This document shows, in pieces, positions 54,729 through 64,000 of a stretch of DNA of 64,000 nt; position 1 is the stretch's first letter, and every line of letters begins with the position of its first letter. This stretch comes from Plazaster borealis. Lineage: Eukaryota > Echinodermata > Asteroidea > Forcipulatida > Labidiasteridae. Location of the stretch: contig CM037472.1 of NCBI GenBank assembly GCA_021014325.1, forward strand, positions 34,744,234 to 34,808,233. The letters are read 5' to 3'. The notes under the pieces were generated by a model. That model saw nothing but the letters and a program-made list of their open reading frames with translations. It ran no database searches and was not told the origin of the DNA. The translations under genes and the position numbers were made by a program.

Positions 54729-56066
54729 TTAATGGGTCAGTTATATGGTGACTGTTTAGAGATGCAACTACAAATATTTGGGTTAATTAATCAATAAAAT
54801 CAGAACGTACAATTTAGATTTATTAATACCCTGAGTGTTTTACTCTTCATATTGGTTGAAGCCTGTCATGTTTGTGTGTTTAAACATAGAGTTAAACCCT
54901 TGACTGCTAGCAGCTGTGAGTTTTTAAAATGTATTGCATCAGAACTGGTTGTTCAGGCGGTAATTATGCAAATGAGAAAGCACAGGAGGTCATGTATGCA
55001 AAAATGCCTGCTATTCTCAAATGGACCAACAAAGTGGGCTGGTAAAGCTTTGCATTTATCCTTTTTAAAGGAGATCTTTTAATTCATAAGAAGGTAGTCT
55101 GTGACAATGCCAGTGTACCAATTTTATAGTATAACCTTAATACAATGTACATTATAGGCATATTGAAAGAATGACATGTTCAAGACAAATTATCTTCTTT
55201 TTCCCCTGAATACACGTTTAATGCAAACTAATTCCACCTCTGGAATTCACCAGGATATTCCTTCATAAGTTATACTGGTATAAATTGTAAATAATGTGGC
55301 AATAAATATAAACATAAATATATTATTTTGTTCAATCTAAATGACACTTTCAATTCAATTGAAGGTTTCAGTGTTTCTTTCTGTTGTAAACATTTTGTTT
55401 TATGTAAAAAATGTTGTGGCTCACTATGCTACCGTTGGATAATAACCAAAAGTGTCTGGGTGCAGCAAAATATTTATAAAAAATGAATAAAATAAGTATA
55501 AATTTATACATAAATATAGTAATTATAATTATATAATGCATGTATGTACATATAATTTATGAAGAATTTATTAAATAAAAATTTATTGTAATAAAAATTA
55601 CTCTATCTCAAAAGCATCTCAGTATTCTTCCTTCATATTTGGGATTAAATGTTTCTCCTTGGCAACTATTTCTCAATTGTCCATAAGAGGAAATGAGTAG
55701 AAACAAATAACATAGCTGGCTTTTGCAAGAAAAACGTAACTGCGAACTCCCGCCCCCCCCCAAACACAAACAAAAACGTATCCATTTAATTATATAATGT
55801 ATATTTCAATAAATATAAATAATATTAATTACATTAATAAATAAATAATAATAGACTGTATTTTATAGAAATATATAAAAATGTAATAATTTCAAAACAC
55901 ACAACATGGAAACAAACTTATAAAGAGGTAATTTTTCATTTTGGTTTGTTTCAGGGCCCCCTCCCTCCCCCTTTCCAACAAATAATAATAATAATAATAA
56001 CAACGTAAACTTTTATAGGTAAAATTCGCCCAAAAGAAATCTGGATCTGCCATTAAATGCAAAATA
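54729..56066. other. AT-rich spacer
   Basis: No gene is visible. The sequence is very AT-rich with long runs of ATAAAT-type sequence (55300-55580, 55790-55900), a C-run at 55755 and an (AAT)n tract at 55980-56000. It ends directly before the gag frame of the second Ty3/gypsy element, and no LTR or primer site could be found in it. Confidence 0.5.
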
Positions 56067-57117
56067 ATGTTTCCAAAATCAAGTTTTAAAGCGGAGACAA
56101 CCGAGGAACCACCAAAACCAATGGAGCCTCTTAGTGACTTTCAAGATAGAAGTGAAGAGACGGGTTGCGATGTAGGAGGCGCAGAAGCCTCTAAGGATAC
56201 ACCATGGCCTCTCAAACGAGATCAACGAATCGTAGGACAAGAACAGCTGCAAGAAGGGCTAAACAGGGGAACGGGTCGCCCCAGGATCGTCCCGGACCGC
56301 TTTGGGGACAAGCAGCCTTGGGTTGACTACAAGGAACATTTCGAGTCATGTGAAATAGCCAATAGATGGGATGACGGGGAGGCGGCTATATTTCTAGCAG
56401 CAAGCCTCCAGGGCCCGGCACTGAAGGTGCTTCTTCACCACGGAAGTGGAGAAAAGAAGAGACAATCGTACAGCGAACTTCTCAAACTTTTGGATGGACG
56501 TTTTGGACCAGGGGAACGGGCGGAAAACTTTCTTATGGAGCTGAGAAACAAACGGCAAGGGCCGAAGGAAACCATCCAGGAGCTCGGCCAGGCAGTACGC
56601 GAGTTGGCGGCATTTTGAGTACCCGGAGTTTACGGAAACAGCGAGGGACCGCCTCGCAAGAGGACACTTCTCCGATGCAGTAGCCAGTCAATCAATTCGA
56701 GAAGGTGTGTTCCGGGCCAACCCTTCAACTCTTGATGAGGCGATACGGGCGGCATTATCCACCGAAAACTTTGAGAAAATTGAGGCTCAAAGGAGTGGGA
56801 CCAGATTCGGCAACGGGAAATGTAGGATGCTGGACCAACCCACGGATGATGTTGTACCGCACGCCTTAGGACAACAGATGAACCAAACAAAGGAAGAGGC
56901 GGGACAAACATTAAAGCGTGACACCAGGGTGTACCGTTTTCGCCCGGCTCGACCTGCAACTCAAGGGTACAGGTGCTACAATTGTCAAAGAATTGGACAC
57001 TTTGCCCAGGAATGTCCAGAAAAGAAGAATAAACATGAGCGTCAGGGAAACGCCAATCAGCCTGTCCTGCGACCCGAGGAAGGGCTGGAATCACAGCAGG
57101 GTCATCAATATATTTAA
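56067..57117 (+). pseudogene. gag: Gag of the second Ty3/gypsy element (frameshifted)
   Basis: The first frame (56067-56618) carries a charged N-terminal region and a capsid-like domain (WVDYKEHFESCEIANRW to the KRQGPKETIQELGQAVREL segment). One extra T in the run at 56614-56618 causes a stop. The next frame (about 56620-57117) continues the capsid and has a CCHC zinc knuckle (CYNCQRIGHFAQEC) at about 56971-57012. It would have packaged the element's RNA. No leader or LTR is visible upstream, and the ATG at 56067 may not be the original start. Confidence 0.8.
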
Positions 57118-57164
57118 AACCGAATGAGACTAATCTCCTACCCGAATCGGAACGGAAGGTTCTG

Positions 57165-57500
57165 GTGCCGACAATTTCTCCAAAGAAAGGACTTCACGTA
57201 ATGGGAAAAATTCGTTCCCTCGACATACCACTCCTTGTGGACACAGGAACAACGGACACAATTATTTCGACTGAAGCTTATTACCGGATTCCATCTGAGA
57301 GACGGCCGAAGCTGGAGATTGATGGCATAAAGGTGTTTCAGGCTGACGGGACACCGATAGACACCTTGGGCATAGCGCAAATTGAGATCCAGGTCGGAAG
57401 AACCGTTTTTCCAGTACGGGCAGTGTTTGCCAAGGTTAGCGCACAGGGAATTCTAGGAATGGACTTCCTCATTACCTACAGGAGGGATACTGGATTTTAA
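57165..57500 (+). pseudogene. aspartic protease of the second Ty3/gypsy element
   Basis: The retropepsin motif PLLVDTGTTDTIIS (Asp26-Thr-Gly of this frame) and the later GILGMDFL segment are present. The frame ends at 57500 in what looks like a shifted reading. The neighbouring frame carries a sensible continuation over 57475-57545 before the pol frame resumes at 57537, so at least two small frameshifts separate protease from RT. Confidence 0.75.
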
Positions 57501-57536
57501 GACCTTAGAGATTGTGTTGCATGGAGAACACATCAA

Positions 57537-59138
57537 GTGTACGAACCGATGGGGGACGTCATTGTGCGCCAGGGTTGTGGTTGCAAAGACTATACTGTCA
57601 TACTGCCGGGACATGAGACCATTGTACCAGGGAGAATGGATAAATTACTTGATTCATGTCATGTCGGGGTAATAGAGCCAGTCGAAGGAGGCGGAGTGGT
57701 GGCTAACAAGGGCCTTATACTTGCAAGATCGCTAGTAAAGATGGATGGAGGAACACTGCCGGTGAGGGTATTGAACCCAGGAAAACATAAGTGCGTTCTG
57801 CGATGCGGCGTGACCGCTGGCCGCCTTACACCGGTGGATGATAGCGACATAGAAGACATGAAACAGGAGGCGGCAGATAGAGGAACGAAAGACGTACATG
57901 TCCCCGGACACCTTCAGGATCTTTGGAAGCGTAGCGTCGAGGGGCTAGATACGCAATATCATTATGCCGTAGCTGGGCTGCTGTCTGAATTCTCCGACGT
58001 ATTTTCGGACATAGGAAGAACTGACTGGGTGAAACACACAATTGATACAGGCAACGCTAGACCAGTGAAGGAGAGACCGAGGCGACAACCTCTATGTAAT
58101 CAAAAGGAGATCGACCGGCAAGAGGAGGACTTGTTGAGTAGAGGCATTATAGAGCCATCCGACAGCCCATGGGCCTCCAATGTAGTTCTTATTCGGAAAA
58201 AGGACGGCACCCAGCGGTTCTGCGTGGATTATAGAGGGCTCAATGAGAAGACAATAAAGGACGCCTACCCCGTCCCAAGAAGTGACGACACCCTTGACGC
58301 TCTAGCCGGTGCGAGATGCTTTTCGACCCTCGGTCTTGCGTCAGGCTACTGGCAAGTAGAACTCGATGCCGAAGCCAGTAAGAAGTCCGCCTTTGTTGTG
58401 CGCGGGGGATTGTACAGTTGGAGGGTTATGCCCTTCGGTCTGTGCAATGCCCCCGCCACATTCGAGAGGCTAATGGAGAAGATAGTGCGTGGCCTCCAAT
58501 GGGAAACCTTGCTCGTATATTTAGACGATGTAATAGTGCATGGACGGACAATCATGGAGGAAATCAACCGCTTGAGGGAAGTACTGCAGAGGTTCCGTGA
58601 GGCTAGACTTAAGTTAAAGCCAGGAAAATGTCATCTTTTCAGACAGTCTGTCAAGTACCTAGGGCATGTGGTGTCCTCGACTGGAGTATCTACTGATCCA
58701 GACAAGGTGGAGGCGATAAGGACATGGCCAATTCCGACTGATGTCCGAGCGTTGAGGAGTTTCCTTGGGCTTGCCTCGTATTACAGGTGGTTTATACGAG
58801 GTTTTGCTGACGTGGCACGCCCACTCCATAGTCTAACAGAGAAGGCACGTGTGTTTCACTGGAGCGACGAGTGCCAGGAGGCATTCCAAACCTTGAAGAC
58901 TCACCTGCAAGAGGCGCCGATACTGGCATACCCGGAACCCGAAGGCAATTTCGTGTTGGATACAGATGCTAGTGGGTTCGGTATAGGGGCGGTTTTGTCC
59001 CAGGTGCAAGATGGGGAAGAGCGTGTAGTAGCATACGCCAGTCGTACACTCTCCAAAGCGGAGAGGAATTACTGCGTGACGCGCAGGGAGCTCCTAGCGA
59101 TTGTCGTCTATCTCAAACACTTCAAGCAATACCTGTAC
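57537..59138 (+). pseudogene. reverse transcriptase and RNase H N-terminal part, second Ty3/gypsy element
   Basis: This is a long open frame with linker, reverse transcriptase and the first part of RNase H. Motifs in order are RFCVDYRGLNEKT, FSTLGLASGYWQVELD, MPFGLCNAPATFERLME, the LVYLDD box, the FLGLASYYRWFI thumb segment, and RNase H with FVLDTDASGFGIGAVLSQ and RRELLAIVVYLKHFKQY. The first catalytic RT aspartate, normally in an LDLASGYWQ-type motif, is Gly here (STLGLASGYWQ), which should abolish polymerase activity. The frame is broken at 59139 by a TIR element, and RNase H continues at 60692. Confidence 0.85.
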
Positions 59139-60691
59139 TAGCCTTGATCAAGGCAGTCGCATTTCACTCCAAAAAAGACGCCGTAAACCCACCCGTATAC
59201 GCTGTGCGTAAGGTGTGTATCACATCGCCCGAACCACCCGTATACACTGTGCGTAATGTGTGTATCACATCGCACGACGCCCGTACACACACTGTGCGCA
59301 GGTCATCCGCACTCGTACCACTCTCCGCATGCGGAGGCCGTCAGGCCGACAGCCTTGACGGGTCTGTAACTTCCGGGTTTAATGTGTTTCTTGATATTTT
59401 CGTCCAATATTGGACGAAAATGGGGGGGGCTCTCGGATATGCTAGTATGCAGCTCATGAATATTTAAATATTTCGTCAGACCTATTGCAGACAACACAGG
59501 ATGGGAAGCAAATGAATTATTCATTTTGACGTCCAATCACGAGCTTCTCTCACTATGACCTTTGTACCATATCATGCTTGCTGTATATGATGCGATGTGA
59601 GTAGGTACCGACTTAATGGGGTTTGTGTATAGCATTGTCTCAGCCATTTTGGACCGGTAATCTGCGAGGCAGGTCAGTCAGCTCATAAGTGCTGAATCGG
59701 GGCGCGGCCCCTGGGGCTTTATGCGCTGCACTCAAGTTACCTCATTGGACTACCCTCGAATCATTCGCCATTCTTTTGGTTATTAATTCTGGAGTTGATG
59801 TAGTTTCTGCATCTGTGTTTTCCTGACATGTCCTCTCGAAGTCCGACTCTGTGCAGCCACTCACACCGTCTTCATACTTTTGAATTGTTCTCAGACAGGG
59901 TCTTATAAGAATTTACTGCTAAACAAAAATTGACAGGATACAGCCACACATGATACATGTGAAATAGATTTTTAGCTACCCTGTTCTAGCGAGTGTACTT
60001 GGGAAATTTGGTGTTAGGCAGCTCTTTTTTAGTGGGGCGGCCAAAATGATATAAAAAGTGCAATGAGCTATATGCCTTCATGAAACAATCAACAATATGG
60101 TAGTTTATTGAGGTCTTTGTTTTGCATATTTTTACCTCCAATGAATGCACCAACAATGATTAAATCACTGTTTAATGATGCAAGATGGAGATATTTCCTG
60201 CTAGAAAATGGTGTATGTAATGTATGTTACAAATTGATCCACGCAACCTCATTTGTTTAATTCCTGCCATGCCCTCATTGTCTCGCTCAGCTGAGGAGAA
60301 TACGCAACATTTTCAGATGGATATTATTATAACAAAGTATTCCCAAATTCAAACCGGCGCGCCAGTTCGGTAGCCACATCTGGATGCATATTCATAAGAA
60401 TGAGTAAACAAGACGTCCGCCACTGACCAATGGGGTCTCGCCTTTCGCGCGCATTATAGTAATGAGTCATTGGCTTCGAGACAGAACCGTCAAGGCGTTG
60501 TTTCGGTGAGTGTCGCATACAGCTCACACGATCGAGCACGCGCATACCGTACTGCAGACACAGACACCGTGCACAGCACACAGCTCGGGCGGGTTGGTAG
60601 CTCGGGTGGGTAGCGCGGCGCAAATAAAATAAAAATGAAAACAATAAAATAAAATTGAGAAAAAAAACCTCCAACGCCTTGATCAAGGCTA
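59139..60691. mobile_element. 1553-bp TIR element with 9-bp TSD
   Basis: Perfect 16-bp inverted ends (TAGCCTTGATCAAGGC ... GCCTTGATCAAGGCTA) are flanked by the 9-bp duplication tacctgtac (59130-59138 and 60692-60700). Removing the insert and one duplication restores the RNase H frame. Fourteen bases of each TIR are themselves palindromic. Inside are diverged repeats of about 50 bp (59185-59300, unit with ccgtatacgctgtgcgtaag) and a perfect 24-bp palindrome (59397-59420). No transposase is visible. A 9-bp duplication suggests a Mutator-like (or Merlin-like) origin, which is inference. Confidence 0.82.
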
Positions 60692-61316
60692 TACCTGTAC
60701 GGACAAAAGATAACTGTGAGACCGGATCATGCGGCGTTAAAGTGGCTGGTCACTTTTAAGAACCCCGAGGGGCAAGTAGCTCGATGGCTAGAAGTGCTGG
60801 GGCAGTACAACTATGAGGTATTGCATCGCCTTGGGAAGAAACACGGAAACGCAGATGGCCTGTCACGCCGACCGTGTAAACAATGTGGACGATTGGACGA
60901 CGAGAGTACAGAGGCACCCGTACCAGCGAACGTGAGAGTAGTGACGGTTGAGCCGACTGTTACCATGGAGGATTTGCAAAAAAGGTCAGCTGGAAGACCC
61001 GTCCATTGCCTGGGTAATACATGGGAAAGAGGAGTCGGGTCAGCGACCGGATTGGAAGGGTATATCCTCCCATGCACCGGCGGACAAAGTTTATTGGTCG
61101 CAGTGGGGCCAGTTAGAGATGAAGCAGTCAGTGTTATGTCGCCGTTGGGAGTCGAATGACGGGCAGGAGTTGAAGTGGCAAATAGTCCTCCCACTCAACC
61201 TACGAGAGGCGAAGATGAATGAGTTGCATGGGGGAAAGACTGGGGGACACTTTGGAATCAGTCGTACGCTTGCTAAGTTGAAGGCGAGATATTACTGGTC
61301 GGGTATGGCGGCGGAT
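60692..61316 (+). pseudogene. RNase H end and integrase N-terminus, second Ty3/gypsy element
   Basis: Coding resumes after the insertion with YLYGQKITVRPDHAALKWL (RNase H), then a GNADGLSRRP segment that ends RNase H. A frameshift in the A-run at about 60977-60983 moves the reading to another frame, which leads into the integrase zinc domain (LHGGKTGGHFGISRTLAKLK and YYWSGMAAD). The sequence is cut at 61316 by a hAT-like element and continues at 63988. The integrase core lies beyond the window. Confidence 0.8.
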
Positions 61317-63987
61317 CATGGGCGTCATTTAGGGGGGACAGGGGGACATGTCCCCCCCCCCAAAGTTTTCAAGGGTGTGGGACACAATATCAAAAGTCCC
61401 CCGATGTTTTTCGCCCATGCCGTTATTACATTAGTGTAAAAGCCGGACAAGTGGACTAAAACGCATGCTATATCTCCTGCTACTTTGAATCTCAGAGTGA
61501 TTGGAGACGAACATTTTTCAAAGTGCTCAGATCGACCTTAATAGATTAATTCTGTAATTTGTACGCCGACCCTCCCACTCTTTACACGCTGAGCGCTCTA
61601 ACGTAATTTTGCCATTTCCTGGATGTACTTGAACGATGAATATCCGCATAAAGCAATGGGCGTATACACTGCCCTGGACATTGCAAGCAGTCTACTCCAT
61701 GATAAATTTTTTGTATATTCAGCCATCTGCTAGGATGATTACACGGCCTACATCGTGTCTCTTACAACAAGACCGGATTGATATTTTCAGCAAGACGCTT
61801 GTTTGTTTGTTTGTTTGTTTGTTTGATTGTTTATTTATTTATTATTTTTTTGGTGCTATGTTTTTTTCTGTTTTGTTTTTGTTTTTGTTCCTTTTATTGC
61901 CTTGTATTGTGTTTGTTGTTCTTGTGTTGTTGAGGTCGAATAATTAACAACAATAATAGCAATATTATTCCAAACACATGCCAGGATCACAACTCATTAA
62001 TTTTTCTTTTTCTCAGTTTGCTTAACAGTTTTTTAGTAAAAGATTTGTATTTGTTCTGATAGAGTATTTTAAAGTAGAAACATCCTGTATAACTTAGATA
62101 TTCTTTAAATCGGCCCATTGTTTTAAGCAATTAAGCAGTTGTCCTTAAAATTTGATACATTTTATATCTTTGAAATATGGCATAGGCCCTACAAGAAATA
62201 TTCATCAAATTTTAATCAACATCCTTTTTTTTCTTTTCATCGCTTGCAGTATTGTTACGCACAAAGGTGGAAATGTATGTTACTGGAAGTGGCCTTAAAA
62301 AAAGGATGATAAAACTTTCTATCTGAAAATCAAAAGATGACAAAAGTGAAAGAACCTATCATAAACAACCATGGACTTAACAAGTTTCCTGAACCGAAGC
62401 AAAACTGTTAATTTTACAATCCATGAGAGCAGGAGCGGATACAGGGAGGCGTGGGCGTCAGCCCCCCCCCCACCCCCCCCCCAAAAAAAAAACCTTTTCT
62501 ATTTTCTTTTTTAGTACTGCCTGTTTAAAAATTAGCCACAAGTGTGTGTGGTGTAAATTTTCCCACCAGAGACAGGATGGATTTCTTTGTCATACTATAC
62601 CATTCACATTTTTTCTTTCTGCCAACATGAATCTTTCATATGTCACATGTCATTGTTTAGATTTGCAACAGTAACATAACATTTGAAACCTGATGTGCCA
62701 ATTTGTCCGGGATAATACGACAGTTAGCTTGAATTTGAAAAAAACGATCTTACCCACTAGTGAATATGTGAATATGCATGAAACCAGATAATGCAGCGAC
62801 CAGATCCAAACGTGAGATTTGTGGTATTACAATTTTCTTTGAGTAAAATTAGAAGATTGATATGGATCAAAAGTGCTTATAAAAAGTGTGTCTATTTCTC
62901 TGTTTTAGGCAAACAGAGGCTTGATTTTTCACCCCTCAAAAGGCCTTAAGCTCAGAGCTTCCGCCAGGGGCTTCGCCCCCTGGACCCCCATCGGGCTTCA
63001 CACCTAGACCCCACCAGTAATGTTACAGTAACATTTTCCAGTAAATTTAGAAGAATGGATCAGAAGTGCTTAAAAAGTGTTTCTATTTCTCTGTTTTTGG
63101 TTAATTATAATGAAAATTGCACTATCATATCGTTTGTCTCACCATGGAGGAAGGATCCTCCTCACCCAACACTTTTTTGTCCCTGAATAAATATTAATTG
63201 TAGACTGCATTTTTTTTTTATAACTCAGGATGGCTGATTCAATGACTCCCAACTCGAAAATGATGATTAAATAATGATCTTGCTAAAACAAAATTGGTTA
63301 AAGTGGTCAGATCCTGCATGAGATCGCACCACAGAGCATCTAGAATCCTAACTGTTTCGGAGCATGTAGGCGGGCCCCTGAACCCATGCCGTTAGGGCTT
63401 CGAGTTACGCGTTCTCAGGCGCCACAAATTGCATTCACCCTTAATTTTGCTGCTTGGTACATTTTCACGCCCCCCGTTTGGAAAATCCTGGATCCGCCCC
63501 TGGAGAGTTTATTGTTTTTTGTTCTAAATAGGACACCATCAAAATGAAAATGAGTAAACAAATTTGGCATGTCCTCTGCGTGTAGCACGAGTTACCGATG
63601 TTCGCCGCTGTCCCATGCATACAAAAGTAAAACAAAACAAAATAGTCAAAATACTATGAGGATCTAGCCTTGAATGTTGGTTGTTTAATACCTAGAGCAT
63701 ATAGTATGTAAAAAGACACCTTGAATTGTAGCACGAGTCACAGTGGAATAGCCCATAAGAATAATAGGCCTATATCATGTATGTTGGTCTTTTATTTAAG
63801 TGTCGCTTGTTCTATCTCTCTCTGAACCAAGTCCAAGTTTGATATGTAAATAACTAAAGCAAGGAGAGCTTTTCTAGGTCGTTCAAACATGCTAAAGCAC
63901 AACAGCTTGAGCGGGCCCCTGGACCCCACGCCGTAAATGATCCTGATGTCCCCCCCCCCCACATTTCAAGACGGATTGACGCCCCTG
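61317..63987. mobile_element. hAT-like element with 8-bp TSD
   Basis: This 2671-bp insert lies in the integrase zinc domain. The left end CATGGGCGTCATTTAGGGGG and the right end ACGGATTGACGCCCCTG form short imperfect TIRs. The 8-bp duplication cggcggat flanks it (61309-61316 and 63988-63995), and the codons after the right copy fit the interrupted integrase. No transposase frame is visible, and another element is nested inside. It has G/C-runs near the ends and an AT-rich interior. Confidence 0.82.
62430..63502. mobile_element. nested TIR element, CAGGGGCGGATCC family, 5-bp TSD
   Basis: The ends are CAGGAGCGGATACAGG and CCTGGATCCGCCCCTG, and the right 37 bases (from cacgccccccgtttgg) match the left end of the 192-bp element at 13077. 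It is flanked by the 5-bp duplication gagag (62425-62429 and 63503-63507). The interior has the palindrome-like caggggcttcgccccctgg (62966-62984) and no transposase frame. It lies inside the hAT-like element. Confidence 0.75.
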
Positions 63988-64000
63988 CGGCGGATGTGAG

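Larger units (their letters stand above)
56067..64000 (+). mobile_element. second Ty3/gypsy element, interrupted, runs off the right edge
   Basis: Gag, protease, reverse transcriptase, RNase H and integrase occur in the usual Ty3/gypsy order on the plus strand. Two TIR elements are inserted: 59139-60691 in RNase H and 61317-63987 in the integrase zinc domain. The coding sequence resumes at 63988-64000 (a duplicated cggcggat then gtgag, fitting the integrase codons), so the element continues beyond the window. No 5' LTR is seen. Frameshifts in gag, between gag and pol, and before integrase, plus loss of a catalytic Asp in RT, make it inactive. Confidence 0.85.

Noticed and set aside
55938..56066. 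5' LTR or primer site of the second Ty3/gypsy element
   Set aside because: No TGG-type primer site or TG...CA block repeated elsewhere in the window could be seen.
12100..63960. Runs of C or G and short repeats as CRISPR or satellite arrays
   Set aside because: They are subterminal runs of TIR elements or simple homopolymers; no regular repeat-spacer pattern exists.

Overview
The window looks like nuclear DNA from a marine deuterostome, most likely an echinoderm (starfish or sea urchin type). Reasons: genes have GT-AG introns, spacers are long and AT-rich, there are (TTAGGG)n tracts, a SINE with a Deu-like domain, CR1/L2-like LINEs, a BEL/Pao element, and a Ty3/gypsy element whose integrase lies upstream of reverse transcriptase (the Gmr1-like order, known from deuterostomes). 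The species call is inference. There is no sign of bacterial, plasmid or organelle DNA.

Two kinds of host-like gene are present. The first is a family of four intact, single-coding-exon, P-loop sulfotransferase-like genes at 8372-9253 (+), 16917-17810 (-), 35979-36866 (+) and 44214-45101 (+). Each starts directly after a splice acceptor, so each has at least one upstream non-coding exon. The second, third and fourth copies lie in long duplicated blocks: block A (about 15.05-21.13 kb) is inverted relative to block B (about 31.89-38.93 kb) and block C (about 39.7-48.0 kb). The first copy shares only its coding exon and some downstream sequence. The second gene is a five-exon reading frame at 48846-53915 (+). 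It joins a SWIM zinc finger, a YqaJ-type PD-(D/E)XK nuclease domain and a C-terminal PHD finger, and it is broken by one in-frame TAG.

Most of the rest is layered mobile DNA. From left to right: a LINE 3' end (1-570) split by a Gmr1-like element (631-6591, TSD gtac); a minus-strand LINE (13690-11439) carrying two TIR insertions (12074-12921 with 8-bp TSD, 13077-13268 with 5-bp TSD); blocks A and B with TTAA-type MITEs; a BEL/Pao element (26501-30242, TSD ccaat) whose 5' LTR is almost wholly deleted; a tRNA-headed SINE (32629-33050); LINE remains at 33.2, 40.5-42.9 and 43.6 kb; and a second Ty3/gypsy element from 56067 to beyond the right edge. That last element is interrupted by a 1553-bp TIR element with a 9-bp TSD (59139-60691) and by a hAT-like element with an 8-bp TSD (61317-63987), which itself holds a 1073-bp element with a 5-bp TSD. 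Several of these insertions are confirmed because removing the insert and one TSD copy restores the host element's reading frame, or because a paralogous block keeps the empty site.

The most unusual observations are: two small inverted-repeat elements that each carry a (TTAGGG)n core; the SWIM-YqaJ-PHD architecture; a CAGGGGCGGATCC-type TIR family with 5-bp target duplications; and the inverted duplication of the sulfotransferase-like genes with CTCF-like motifs between copies. All calls come from reading the sequence and from family knowledge; no database search was run.
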